Numbered from the stretch's first letter, positions 8,122-17,141 are shown. The stretch: 64,000 nucleotides of DNA from an uncultured Clostridia bacterium (GCA_904399395.1 CAJFPJ010000068.1:29366-93365); one strand, 5' to 3'. The notes: generated from the letters alone by a model not told the origin. Translations and numbers: made by a program.

Positions 8122-9564
8122 ATGACACCCACAGTATACGATGCATATGACGTAGTAGTGATAGGTGCCGGCCCCGCCGGTATTTTCACCGCTTTGGAAC
8201 TTACAAAGTTGGCGCCGGAAAAGCGGATCCTCATAGTGGATTCCGGCAGCAGCATTGATAGGCGTGCCTGTCCGGCCAGAACCAGCGGAAAATGTGCCCA
8301 CTGCAAAACTTGCAGTATTATGAACGGTTGGGCCGGAGCAGGGGCCTTTTCTGACGGCAAGCTTTCTCTGAGTGAGAAGGTAGGAGGCAATATAACGGAT
8401 TACATGCCTGTGGAGAAGGCTCGGGAGCTGATCCGTTATTGTGATGACGTCTATCTTTCTTATGGCGCCCCGGAAGAGGTTTTCGGCCTGGGAGACAAAT
8501 TTGCGGATCAGCTCTCTTATGAAGCCCGCAGGGAAAACATCCAACTGATTCATTGCCCTGTCCGCCATATGGGGACGGAATATTCCTTTGAAGTCCTGCG
8601 GGAAATGTATCGGTATCTGGAAAAACAACCCGGCTTTACCTTTTTAGAAAAGACCACAGCTGAAGAGATATTGGTGGAAGGCGGAAAGGTTTCCGGCGTG
8701 CGGCTCATCAGCCAGGGAAGCGGAGAACGGATTGTAAAATCTTCCTGCGTGGTGGCAGCTCCCGGAAGAGGAGGCGCCCAGTGGCTTTCAGGCTTGGCGC
8801 AGTCCTTGGGGCTTGTTGCACGGAATAATGAAGTGGATATAGGGGTGCGGGTAGAGGTTCCCAATGCGGTGATGGATCACCTGACGAAGCATCTTTATGA
8901 AGCGAAGCTGGTCTATTACTCCGATACTTTTGAGAATAAAGTGCGTACCTTTTGCATGAATCCCGGCGGCATTGTGAGTGAAGAGCACTATGATGTAGGA
9001 AATTCCGGCGGCGTAGCAGTGGTAAACGGCCATTCCTATGCAGATGAAAGCCGACACAGCGATAACACGAATTTTGCCATGCTGGTGTCTACAAGCTTCA
9101 CGGAACCCTTTAATCAACCTATTGAATACGGCCGGTATATTGCCCAGCTGGGCAATATGCTCACGGGCGGCGGCATTATGGTCCAACGGTTGGGGGATCT
9201 GCTTCTTGGCAGGCGAACGGATTTCACCCGCCTGAAAAAGTCCACAACGGTTCCCACATTGAAGAGCGCAGTGCCCGGGGATCTTTCCTTTGTGCTCCCT
9301 CACCGGCATCTTACAAGCATTGTGGAGGCGTTGCGCGCCTTTGACAAGTTGGCACCTGGGCTGTATTCTAAAAATACGCTTCTTTATGGCGTGGAAGTGA
9401 AATTCTATTCCTCCAAAATCTCTGTGAAGGAGAATTTTGAAACAGCGGTGCAAAATCTTTATGCTATAGGGGATGGTGCGGGGATTACCCGCGGCCTGAT
9501 GCAGGCTTCTGTCACCGGTGTGGCTGTGGCCAGGGATATAGCGGTTAAATTGAAATCCATGTAA
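8122..9564 (+). CDS. NAD(P)/FAD-dependent oxidoreductase, COG2509 family
   Basis: A 480-residue flavoprotein. The Rossmann dinucleotide motif GAGPAG lies at residues 15-20. A family-specific cysteine cluster follows with Cys50, Cys58, Cys61 and Cys64. The run GAGAFSDGKLSL and a C-terminal YAIGDGAGITRGLMQAS segment match the COG2509 group of uncharacterised FAD-dependent dehydrogenases. The C-terminal segment is typical of FAD ribityl-binding GD motifs. The cysteines may bind a metal or be redox-active; this is inference. AAGAAGG precedes the ATG by eight bases. It sits alone behind a structured leader, which suggests dedicated regulation. Confidence 0.85.
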   Translation: MTPTVYDAYDVVVIGAGPAGIFTALELTKLAPEKRILIVDSGSSIDRRACPARTSGKCAHCKTCSIMNGWAGAGAFSDGKLSLSEKVGGNITDYMPVEKARELIRYCDDVYLSYGAPEEVFGLGDKFADQLSYEARRENIQLIHCPVRHMGTEYSFEVLREMYRYLEKQPGFTFLEKTTAEEILVEGGKVSGVRLISQGSGERIVKSSCVVAAPGRGGAQWLSGLAQSLGLVARNNEVDIGVRVEVPNAVMDHLTKHLYEAKLVYYSDTFENKVRTFCMNPGGIVSEEHYDVGNSGGVAVVNGHSYADESRHSDNTNFAMLVSTSFTEPFNQPIEYGRYIAQLGNMLTGGGIMVQRLGDLLLGRRTDFTRLKKSTTVPTLKSAVPGDLSFVLPHRHLTSIVEALRAFDKLAPGLYSKNTLLYGVEVKFYSSKISVKENFETAVQNLYAIGDGAGITRGLMQASVTGVAVARDIAVKLKSM

Positions 9565-9619
9565 TAGAATGTATAAAGCGGTTTGCTGTGTGGCAACATA
9601 GGAGACTGAGAAAATAAAG

Positions 9620-9661
9620 GAAGGGCCGGAGCGCATCAGATGCTCTGGCTCTTTCTTTCTT
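9620..9661 (+). terminator. Terminator after the COG2509 gene
   Basis: The stem AGGGCCGGAGC (9622-9632) / GCTCTGGCTCT (9642-9652) is followed by a T-rich TTCTTTCTTC tail. It closes the flavoprotein transcript. Confidence 0.7.
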
Positions 9662-9786
9662 CAAAAGACATAGGGACATTCCATCCTCACATATATTGCA
9701 ACAGCGGGCCAGAGAGGGAAAACCTGCGAGAAGGAATTCATACCGACGGTGCCTGCGGTGAAACGTGTTTGTAGGAGGGAATGCGT

Positions 9787-10812
9787 ATGGATGAAAACCA
9801 GCGTAGGGAAATGCACTGGTTTTGTGCTTCCAATAGCGCGAGAGGCTATGTCAGCTATTTTGAAGAGAATTTTCGCGGACTAAGAAGAGTTTGCCGGCTC
9901 CATGACTATCCGCTGTTTGCGGCCAGAGAGATGCTTGTTTCTGTTTTAGAAACAGCCAGGGAAAGAGGAATTCTGCCGGAGATCATTCACAACTGCCTGA
10001 CAAATGAGTTGCAGGGCATCCGCCTGCCGCAGATTTCTGCAGGGATTTGGATCTCTGACCCCTGGTATGAGGATTCGGAGGGAGGTCTTTCCCTTTTAGA
10101 CGATGAACTCTTGCACGCCGTGCGGAGTATGCTGTCTTCTGCAGAGGAATCTTTGGAAAGAGCACGGCTTTTGCGAGAGGATTGGCAGAAACTTTATGCA
10201 GATAAGGTGGATTTTTCCGCCGCGGACCGTCTGACAGAACAACTGGGGGAAGAACTTTTGGGTGGAAGATCCCTGGAAAAACCGGGCCGCTGTGTGCACC
10301 GCTTTTTTGACGCGTTCACTGCTAAGGGAAGGGCGGAATACATCCGTAGTCTGACAAATTCTCTTTCCCGCCGGTGCTTTTTGAAAGGAAGGCCGGGAAC
10401 AGGCAAATCCACCCTTCTGCGCAAGCTGGCGGCCTTTGCACGAAGGCGCGGTTTCTGCACAGAGATTTATCACAGCTCTTTGGATCCGGATTCCTTTGAT
10501 ATGGTCATTGTCCGAGAGTTGGGTTTCTGTGTCTTTGACAGCACGGCCCCCCATGAATATTCCCCTACTCGCGAAAGCGACGTGGTTCTGGATCTCTATC
10601 GCGAAACGGCGGCTCCTGCCGGAGAATTGCTTTTCACGCCCCGTATTACAGAGCTTGCGGAGGAATACAGGGATGCTTTGCGGCAGGCAGGGGAAAAGCT
10701 GCATCTGGCAGGCGAGGCGGCGGAGGCATTCTGGCAGTTTCATTTGTATCCTCTGGATGAGGATGAAGCGGAAAAAAGAAGGCTGATGATTCTCCGTTCC
10801 CTGTTTGGATAA
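9787..10812 (+). CDS. P-loop ATPase of the PRK06851 type with a degenerate first half
   Basis: A 341-residue protein related to PRK06851-type ATPases, which are built from two similar halves. The second half has a clear Walker A motif GRPGTGKST near residues 201-209, followed by a segment with EIYHSSLDPDSFDMVIV. The first half aligns with it, from RVCRLHDYPLFAAREML onward, but has lost the P-loop. AGGAGG is eight bases before this ATG and only two from the ATG at 9781, so this start is preferred. Its function is unknown and it stands alone between two terminators. Confidence 0.75.
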   Translation: MDENQRREMHWFCASNSARGYVSYFEENFRGLRRVCRLHDYPLFAAREMLVSVLETARERGILPEIIHNCLTNELQGIRLPQISAGIWISDPWYEDSEGGLSLLDDELLHAVRSMLSSAEESLERARLLREDWQKLYADKVDFSAADRLTEQLGEELLGGRSLEKPGRCVHRFFDAFTAKGRAEYIRSLTNSLSRRCFLKGRPGTGKSTLLRKLAAFARRRGFCTEIYHSSLDPDSFDMVIVRELGFCVFDSTAPHEYSPTRESDVVLDLYRETAAPAGELLFTPRITELAEEYRDALRQAGEKLHLAGEAAEAFWQFHLYPLDEDEAEKRRLMILRSLFG

Positions 10813-10815
10813 ATG

Positions 10816-10851
10816 AAATCGCGGAAAAAGCAGCTGCTTTTTCCGCGATTT
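10816..10851. terminator. Perfect 36-base palindrome acting as bidirectional terminator
   Basis: The sequence AAATCGCGGAAAAAGCAG is followed immediately by its exact reverse complement. With GC-rich stems and T runs on both sides it can terminate the ATPase transcript and the convergent dppA-like transcript. Confidence 0.75.
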
Positions 10852-10939
10852 GTTCGCTAATATGCTTTGTTTCTCAGATACCACATACCATACAAATTCT
10901 GAAATGTGGCCGTTCATGTTGTCGTTTTATATAATTGCA

Positions 10940-11740
10940 TTACAGACAGAACATGAAAAATTTCAGCACGTCCATATAGTCCTCTGAGAAGAAGGAAACC
11001 GTCTTCATATCCACAAGCTCTGCTCCCGGAAAATGAGAATTAAACAGAGCCTTTTTATGTTCTCTGTAGCGAACCTCCACGTGGAAATTGCTGGGGAGAG
11101 ATATCAGGCAGCGGGAAAGATCACCGGAAACCGCTTGCTTCATGCCTTCCTCGATTCGGCGGAGAGCTTCTTCCGGGTGTAGAGCTACAGAAGCGCCGCC
11201 GATCCCCTGACTGACAGGCACAGCGGTGATATGGGGGCATAGCTGTCTTGCTAAACCACAAATCATTTCATCTCCGCTGATAAAAACCACAGGAACCTTC
11301 CGGTAAGCGGCAAAATACGCGTTGATCATGAATTCGCTGGCTAATTCACCGTTGATTCGGATATATTCCGTATCCAGATTCATAGTGTGGGCCAAGGGAT
11401 TGCCGTTGCTTCCGCCGCAGGTATGGTATCCTGTCATGGCTGCGGCGTTGAAGGTGGAATCCAGCCCCGCCATCATGGAACAGGGCAGGCCTGTCCATCC
11501 ACGAAGGATCCGGGCCTTTTCCGGCAGTTCTGAAGGGATCAGATTCCTTGCGGTATCATGGGCATCCTTGATCAGAATTTCAGACACGCCGCCTTCCAAC
11601 GCGCCTTTGCAGGCAGCGTTCACTTCTTTCGTCATCTGTTTGGCAAAATAGCCATCATAGAGAGCGTTTCCCGGGCTTGTTTCGCCCCAATCGGCGATGC
11701 CGGCAGTTCCTTCAATATCAGCGCTGATAAAAAGCTTCAT
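10940..11740 (-). CDS. M55 family D-aminopeptidase (DppA-like)
   Basis: A 266-residue protein matching peptidase family M55. The N-terminal SADIEGTAGI carries the first zinc ligands (Asp and Glu). IKDAHDTARN near residue 62 and MTGYHTCGG near 105 supply histidines. SGDEMICGLA and a C-terminal helical part complete the fold. The B. subtilis homologue DppA releases N-terminal D-alanine from D-Ala-containing peptides, pointing to recycling of cell-wall peptides. GAGGAGTGA precedes this ATG; an in-frame start at 11758 has no ribosome site. A VanX-like D-Ala-D-Ala dipeptidase lies 3.4 kb away. Confidence 0.9.
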   Translation of the reverse strand: MKLFISADIEGTAGIADWGETSPGNALYDGYFAKQMTKEVNAACKGALEGGVSEILIKDAHDTARNLIPSELPEKARILRGWTGLPCSMMAGLDSTFNAAAMTGYHTCGGSNGNPLAHTMNLDTEYIRINGELASEFMINAYFAAYRKVPVVFISGDEMICGLARQLCPHITAVPVSQGIGGASVALHPEEALRRIEEGMKQAVSGDLSRCLISLPSNFHVEVRYREHKKALFNSHFPGAELVDMKTVSFFSEDYMDVLKFFMFCL

Positions 11741-11873
11741 GGTTTGGTCACTCCTCAATATTCAGTATGATATATATTGCAGCGTATTTTGCTGATAGTG
11801 CTGCTGAATGCTTGAATAAAACTTCCCTTTGTGAGAATTTTTCTATGTGTAACAAAATAATTCTTGTTGCCGA

Positions 11874-13103
11874 TCATGGTTCGTTATGGTCTTTCTTCCC
11901 AGTCTCATCCTCATCCGTTTTGCCGGATGTCTCCGGTTCTGTTTTTTCTTGCACTTCCGATGCCCGATTTTCTGTGCTGGTTTTATTGCTCTTCGTACTT
12001 TCGGCCTCGGAGGAATTTGTTGGTTCTTTCTTTTTCTTTAAAATGAAAATGAGAGCCAAAATAAGGGCGGAAGCGGAGAAGAGAAGGGACAAAAGCCCCA
12101 TCCATTCCGGAAGATTATTCTGAAGAATTTGCAGGGGACTTTGAGAAGTATGAGAGAAATCTTCCTGCAAGATTCCGCTGTTGTTTGAGCCATATTCATC
12201 CATGCTGTCTATAAAGTTGGAACCATCCTTGGAAGAATTACCATTCATTTGTCCTTTGCCTGTTTGAGAACTTCCTCCCGTTTTTCCATTTTCCCGGTAA
12301 ACAGTAACCACATAGACGGTTTTTCCTCCGTCCTCGCTGGTGAGTGTGATACGGATTTCAGTGGATTTTCCAGCGGCCTGCAGGCGAAAGCGGCTTATCT
12401 TAATTTCAGCCCCATTCTGCGCTTTTGCTTCAAAATGCACTTCTTTCACAGAAGAGGGGACACGCAGCGAGTAGGAGAATATGTCCGGAGAAAAGGCAGG
12501 AGAAAGCTCCCCTGTATCCGGTTTCAGGCTGGCGAGCCTGTCTCCGTTTGTATCCGCCACAGGGATCACAAGAGATTGAGAGTATGAAGAAAAGCCTTCC
12601 ACCGCTTTTCCATTCTCCCCGCAGATTTGATCCGCCCAAAGTCCTACGGTGTATACGTCCCCGCCTTTCGCATTCTCCGGAATGAGCAGTGTAAAGGTGA
12701 CAAGCTTCCCCGAAAGCTTGGAAGCAGCACCACCTGCAGCCGCATAAACACAGACGGGATCCGATGTGGCCTGCGAGGTATAGAGGGAATTTCCAGCTAC
12801 GGCTCCGTTTCCCTTTATGCGGGAACAGGTCAGAGCACTGCCCTCAAGGGAAACACCGCATCGAAAGCCGGAAACGGGCGGAGCATCGTCCGGCATTATC
12901 AGGGAAAGCTCTATGCTTTCCCCAGGCCTGGCAGAACCAGAAAGTGAATAAGAAAAGTTCCCCGCTGCATGAGCAACGGGGAAAAAGGTCAGACTGCAGA
13001 TAAGCAGAATAAAAGTCAAACCTGCCGTAAGAAACACAAACTGCAGTATTGTTCCTCTGGATTTTCTTTGAATGGAAAAAGAAGACAAAGAAACATGCTG
13101 CAT
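11874..13103 (-). CDS. Surface protein with cohesin-like and cadherin-like beta-sandwich domains
   Basis: A 409-residue secreted protein anchored in the membrane. A long signal peptide with a hydrophobic core (about residues 20-45) ends at VAHAAG. A cohesin-like beta-sandwich spans about residues 50-190. A cadherin-like beta-sandwich (PF12733-type) follows around 195-285, with LSPAFSPDIFSYSLRVP and IRITLTSEDGGKTVYVVTV. A low-complexity Ser/Asn/Gly linker, one C-terminal membrane helix near 340-360 and a charged cytoplasmic tail rich in Lys and Glu complete it. It lies 16 bases downstream of a CrtO-like acyltransferase gene and is probably co-transcribed. The binding partner is unknown. Confidence 0.7.
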   Translation of the reverse strand: MQHVSLSSFSIQRKSRGTILQFVFLTAGLTFILLICSLTFFPVAHAAGNFSYSLSGSARPGESIELSLIMPDDAPPVSGFRCGVSLEGSALTCSRIKGNGAVAGNSLYTSQATSDPVCVYAAAGGAASKLSGKLVTFTLLIPENAKGGDVYTVGLWADQICGENGKAVEGFSSYSQSLVIPVADTNGDRLASLKPDTGELSPAFSPDIFSYSLRVPSSVKEVHFEAKAQNGAEIKISRFRLQAAGKSTEIRITLTSEDGGKTVYVVTVYRENGKTGGSSQTGKGQMNGNSSKDGSNFIDSMDEYGSNNSGILQEDFSHTSQSPLQILQNNLPEWMGLLSLLFSASALILALIFILKKKKEPTNSSEAESTKSNKTSTENRASEVQEKTEPETSGKTDEDETGKKDHNEP

Positions 13104-13119
13104 CTACTAGCGCCCTTTC

Positions 13120-13647
13120 TCAGGTAGTAACGGTGTGTGAAGCACGCTTTTGAGCCTCTGCTCTGGAAAGATCCCGCAGAAGTTTCTTGCGCACAGTCAA
13201 CAAGCGAAAGCGGTTGTATCTCTGGATAGCTGCAAAGGGCAGGTTCCCCAGAAGGATCAAAAAGCTGCAGAAAAGGCCCCAGGCCAGAGGATTCATAATC
13301 AGCACAAAGACAATACAGAAGGTATCGGTCGTATGATTCCATTCACCCCGGCAGGTCTCCATAATGAACTGGTCCAGATATTCGATAGAAACATCTGTAA
13401 TATGGGATTTGGAAAAACCGTCTTTGCCCACATGCTGGGGAACCTTATCCTTCCATACGTTAATTTTCAGCTTGTCGCGGTACCAGCGGCCTCCACGCTC
13501 CCATTCCCTGGGGCGAAACCGGCTTTTGTTGCAGTCGAAGTAAGAGGGAGGCAGCTTGATGCAGGCAATAAACACCGAAACATGCCACACCCCGATTACA
13601 AGGATATTCAGGAATAAAATCTGAAGGGCGGAAAAACCTTTCAGCAT
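13120..13647 (-). CDS. CrtO-like acyltransferase family membrane protein
   Basis: A 175-residue protein with membrane helices near residues 10-32 and 108-135. Between them is the segment LPPSYFDCNKSRFRPREWE and then KINVWKDKVPQHVG. This is the signature of the glycosyl-4,4'-diaponeurosporenoate acyltransferase (CrtO, PF18927) family, which acylates staphyloxanthin precursors in Staphylococcus. No carotenoid genes are nearby, so the acceptor is probably different. The ATG at 13647 has AAAGG eight bases upstream; an in-frame GTG at 13656 lies inside that site. It is upstream of and close to the surface-protein gene. Confidence 0.75.
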   Translation of the reverse strand: MLKGFSALQILFLNILVIGVWHVSVFIACIKLPPSYFDCNKSRFRPREWERGGRWYRDKLKINVWKDKVPQHVGKDGFSKSHITDVSIEYLDQFIMETCRGEWNHTTDTFCIVFVLIMNPLAWGLFCSFLILLGNLPFAAIQRYNRFRLLTVRKKLLRDLSRAEAQKRASHTVTT

Positions 13648-13656
13648 CCAACTCAC

Positions 13657-14085
13657 CTTTCCCTTTCTTTACAAAATGTGGTTTATCTATTTGAAAACTG
13701 AAAAATTGCTGGGAATGGTACCAAAGTGATGAGACAAAGAGATTAACCGCAAAGATTTTGTGCGCATACTATTTTTCAGTTCTCAAAATCAGTATTCCTG
13801 TTTTCCAGCGGAATAGAAGTCATCTTAATCTGGAGAAATCCGCCAGACAGGCATTTTCCAGTCTGCTTTCTGGTGCTTTTTGATAAAATATCTGTTTCTA
13901 ATAAAGAAAACACTGGACATCTTCTCGTTCTGTGGTACAATCAAAGCAGGCAAAGAACGAACTTTGCGCTTTTCACACAGAAGAACACCTGCTGCTTTTA
14001 AATGGAGAAAACGAAAAAGAAAGAAATAATAAAATATTTAAAAATACAGTATATAAGTATACAACAAAATTGGGAGGAAAGCAAG
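13657..14085. promoter_or_regulatory. Divergent regulatory region with promoter TGGACA-16-TACAAT
   Basis: This 430-base AT-rich interval separates the CrtO-like gene from the SDR gene. A plus-strand promoter TGGACA (13914-13919) and TACAAT (13936-13941) with a 16-base spacer would drive the SDR and VanX-like genes with a leader of about 140 bases. The rest shows no open frame with a ribosome site. Confidence 0.45.
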
Positions 14086-15123
14086 ATGAAAGGGTTAAAA
14101 GCTTTGTTTATCGGAGGAACGGGAACTATCAGCACCGCCTGCAGTCGACTGGCCCTTGAGCAGGGGTGGGAGCTTACATGCATGAATCGGGGTAACCGGA
14201 AAGAGGAACTGCCGGAAAGTGTGGAGTGGCTGCAGGTGGACTGCAGCGATGCAGAAGCTATGAAAAGGGCGGTAGAAGACCGGTATTTTGATGTCGTTGC
14301 TGAGTTTATAGGTTTCACACCTTTAGAAGTGGAGCGGGACATCGGTATATTCAGCGGAAAATGCAATCAGTATATTTTTATCAGCTCCGCCTCCGTCTAT
14401 CAGACGCCCCCCGCTCATTTTATGATAACAGAAAGTACGCCTCGGAAAAATCCGTATTGGCTTTATGCAAGAAATAAAATTGCCTGTGAAGATGTGTTAA
14501 ATAAAGCGTATAGGGAAACGGGCTTTCCCGTGACTATCGTGCGGCCATCCCATACCTACTGCGAAAGGGCTATTCCCATGGCAGTAGAGGGGAAAAGGGG
14601 TAGCTGGCAGATTCTGGAGAGAATGCGTCAGGAAAAGCCCGTAATCGTCCATGGGGACGGGACTTCTCTCTGGACGTTCACTTTCAATACGGATTTTGCA
14701 AAGGGATTCTGCGGCCTGATGGGGAATCCCCATGCATTGGGCGAAACGGTTCACATCACCAGCGATGAGACTCTGACATGGAACCAAGCCTATGAAATTG
14801 TGGGGCAGGCTTTGGGGGTAAAACCCCATCTGGTGCATATCCCTACGGATTATATCTCGGCTTGGGATAGTGAGCTTATGGGCGGACTTATGGGTGACAA
14901 GGCCCATTCTGTAGTATTTGACAACAGCAAGATCAAACGGCTGGTTCCTGGATTCTGCGCCGATGTGCGGTATGATCAGGGTGTGCGCCGTTGCCTTGCG
15001 TATATGGAAGAGCATCCCGAATGCCGCAGAGAGGATCCTGAATACGACGAATGGTGCGATAAACTGATAGCGGCGTATTTCTCGGGCCTTTCCGCCAGAA
15101 ACGTGGGGAGCCCGAAAGAATGA
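14086..15123 (+). CDS. NAD-dependent epimerase/dehydratase (extended SDR)
   Basis: A 345-residue extended short-chain dehydrogenase/reductase. The N-terminal LFIGGTGTIST is the glycine-rich NAD(P)-binding turn. The catalytic pair is in YWLYARNKIACED (Tyr-x-x-x-Lys), near residue 125, with a preceding FISSASVYQ serine region. These enzymes usually epimerise or dehydrate nucleotide sugars; the exact substrate is unclear. A longer open frame begins at 14002, but the GGGAGG site is nine bases before this ATG. Its stop overlaps the start of the VanX-like gene (ATGA), so the two are translationally coupled. Confidence 0.85.
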   Translation: MKGLKALFIGGTGTISTACSRLALEQGWELTCMNRGNRKEELPESVEWLQVDCSDAEAMKRAVEDRYFDVVAEFIGFTPLEVERDIGIFSGKCNQYIFISSASVYQTPPAHFMITESTPRKNPYWLYARNKIACEDVLNKAYRETGFPVTIVRPSHTYCERAIPMAVEGKRGSWQILERMRQEKPVIVHGDGTSLWTFTFNTDFAKGFCGLMGNPHALGETVHITSDETLTWNQAYEIVGQALGVKPHLVHIPTDYISAWDSELMGGLMGDKAHSVVFDNSKIKRLVPGFCADVRYDQGVRRCLAYMEEHPECRREDPEYDEWCDKLIAAYFSGLSARNVGSPKE

Positions 15124-15854
15124 GTCCGCAGGAATGGTCGGTTAAACCCATACCCGTTTCCCCAGAAGGGGGAAATATTCCATTTTCTCAGGAGTGCGGG
15201 GATCCTCTGGTGGATATTACGCAGATATCCCCCAGAATTGTATATGCGGCTTCCTATTGTCGGCAGAACCTGAACGGAGCGCTTTCCCGCTGTTATGTGC
15301 GAAAAAAGGTGGCAGATTTGCTTCTTCAAGCTCTCACTCTGTTGCCGAAAGAATACAGCTTTCAGATTTTTGATACTTTGCGCCCTGTCTCAGTGCAGCA
15401 GGCGTTGTATGACGCTTATATGGCGGAACTGATGCGACTGCATCCGGATTGGAATCGTGAGAAACTAAACGAGGAAATCGATCAGTTTGTGGCTCTTCCG
15501 AGAATAGATTACCGTCGCCCGGCTCCCCATACTACCGGTGGGGCAGTGGATCTGACCCTTTGCCGGGGAGGAACCCCGCTTCCTATGGGGACAGATTTTG
15601 ATGATTTTTCTCCCCGTGCCGGGACAAGATACCTGGAAGAGCATCAGGAACTCCCCGGGGATGAAGAAGCGGCTCAAAATCGCAGGATCCTGTATCACTG
15701 CATGCTTGCTGTTGGATTTGTTAATTACAGCGGGGAGTGGTGGCATTTTTCCTATGGAGACCGGGCATGGGCCGGGAAAACGGGGAATATACCCATTTAC
15801 AGCTATGTGGAACCACCAGTCTACTCTTCGAGAAAAAAGCTGTCCAAGGAATAA
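15120..15854 (+). CDS. D-Ala-D-Ala dipeptidase (VanX/DdpX-like, peptidase M15)
   Basis: A 244-residue zinc peptidase. The motif HTTGGAVDLTL near residue 138 gives the His and Asp ligands, and GEWWHFSYGDRAWA near 205 gives the catalytic Glu and third zinc ligand, as in VanX/DdpX. FDTLRPVSVQQALYDAY near 85 contributes the conserved arginine. The family cleaves D-Ala-D-Ala, either for vancomycin resistance or for nutrient recycling. No vanH, vanA or VanRS genes are present, so recycling is more likely. The gene starts inside the stop codon of the SDR gene, and a strong terminator follows. Confidence 0.88.
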   Translation: MSPQEWSVKPIPVSPEGGNIPFSQECGDPLVDITQISPRIVYAASYCRQNLNGALSRCYVRKKVADLLLQALTLLPKEYSFQIFDTLRPVSVQQALYDAYMAELMRLHPDWNREKLNEEIDQFVALPRIDYRRPAPHTTGGAVDLTLCRGGTPLPMGTDFDDFSPRAGTRYLEEHQELPGDEEAAQNRRILYHCMLAVGFVNYSGEWWHFSYGDRAWAGKTGNIPIYSYVEPPVYSSRKKLSKE

Positions 15855-15970
15855 CGCGGCCTTTCTGAAAAGTCTGCGATATTTTTGTTGGAGCCCCATG
15901 AAGTCTTTTGGGGATTCAGTAAAGTTTGCTGGTATCTCAGGATTTGTAAAATATAGATCATGTATCTAAA

Positions 15971-16008
15971 AAATCCCCGATCTTTCGTTTAAGAAAGATC
16001 GGGGATTT
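15971..16008. terminator. Strong bidirectional terminator
   Basis: A perfect 16-bp stem AAATCCCCGATCTTTC (15971-15986) / GAAAGATCGGGGATTT (15993-16008) with a six-base loop lies between convergent genes. It can serve both the VanX-like gene and the URO-D-family gene. Confidence 0.85.
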
Positions 16009-16021
16009 CATTAGAGTAGCC

Positions 16022-16996
16022 TCAAATTTCTCTGGCAGCTTCAATGACCCAACGAATACGCTCATGATCCAGATAGGCGCCGATAGTGCAGTCACCGCCC
16101 AGAATCAGGCCACGCTTTCCAAAGCGGAGGATGGTATCCTTTGTGAATTTCTGGATTTCCTCTTTGGTTCCGTGATATAAAAGCCCTTTGTAATCGGTGC
16201 ATTCCTCATTGAGATGCAGTGTTTCAAACCCACCCAGAACGGCTCTGTCCCCAAAGAAGAAGCGGCCGTCCTCCAGAGGAAGCTCTTCCACAAATACAGC
16301 CCAGTTTACACACTTGGAGGGATAGTCCTTCCACAGGGATAGGTTATTTTTAGCGCCCACCCACCCGCAGCAGTGGAGAATATTGTTTTCGGAGAAGCGG
16401 TTGGCGTGCTCCAAAACATACATATCGCTGGGAGCGATCATAGCCTTATACTCCTCTGTAGAGAAGCGGCCGATCTCTCCGCCCTGCACACAGTAATAAA
16501 TGCCGTCACATCCACCTTCTGTGAGCACCAGTTCGCTCAGAAGAGCCTGATCTTGGGCGATGACATCCAAAGCGTGCATTACAGCATGTTTATCTTCCCT
16601 GAGGTGCTGCATGATGACTTCATCCGGGAAGGCAAAGCGCATGCAGGTAAATGGGGCGAATACATTATAAAACAGGCAGCATTCTTTGCCGGCTTCTTCC
16701 ACCATGCGTTTTACACGCCAGACCTGATCTTTGATAAAAGGATCCTCTCGGGTAAGAGGCTTTAAATTGTTCCAATCAGAAGCCTTTTTAATTTCGATGG
16801 AAAGAGGCAGATAAAAATATCCGTCGCTCATGATTTTGATGAAATCCATATCTACATCTTTGTAATAGGCCATCTGGGCTTTGATAAAGTTCTCACCTAC
16901 GGTTTCTTCCCCTGCGAAATGAAACCAGAAGCCCACCGGCACATGATCTACCGGCTTTTTGTTTAGGGCATTCAAAACCCTTGTTCTCTTATCCAT
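16022..16996 (-). CDS. Uroporphyrinogen decarboxylase family protein (methyltransferase-like)
   Basis: A 324-residue TIM-barrel protein of the URO-D family. RTRVLNALNKKPVDHVPVGF is the usual start. It lacks the substrate-binding pattern of HemE and instead has ILHCCG near residue 210 and ILGGDCTIGA near 300. Those His/Cys positions match the zinc site of corrinoid-linked methyltransferases such as MtaA. A methyltransfer role is therefore more likely than haem synthesis, but no corrinoid protein gene is nearby. GGGAGG precedes the ATG. It is monocistronic. Confidence 0.8.
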   Translation of the reverse strand: MDKRTRVLNALNKKPVDHVPVGFWFHFAGEETVGENFIKAQMAYYKDVDMDFIKIMSDGYFYLPLSIEIKKASDWNNLKPLTREDPFIKDQVWRVKRMVEEAGKECCLFYNVFAPFTCMRFAFPDEVIMQHLREDKHAVMHALDVIAQDQALLSELVLTEGGCDGIYYCVQGGEIGRFSTEEYKAMIAPSDMYVLEHANRFSENNILHCCGWVGAKNNLSLWKDYPSKCVNWAVFVEELPLEDGRFFFGDRAVLGGFETLHLNEECTDYKGLLYHGTKEEIQKFTKDTILRFGKRGLILGGDCTIGAYLDHERIRWVIEAAREI

Positions 16997-17141
16997 ATGA
17001 TTTTCCTCCCAAATTCGAAATCTTGTATGAGCGAAAAAACTTTTTTCACTAGGAAAAGATTAGCTTTTTCTGGATTCCAGTTTAGTACAGAAAAGACAAA
17101 AGGTCAATAGTAGGGTAAAGTGTAGTAAGAGAAATGAGGTG

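Noticed and set aside
8788..9636. A 282-codon minus-strand frame opposite the COG2509 gene
   Set aside because: It mirrors the codons of the flavoprotein and has low-complexity, non-family sequence.
15120..15854. Vancomycin resistance operon
   Set aside because: Only a VanX-like dipeptidase is present; there is no vanH, ligase or two-component system.
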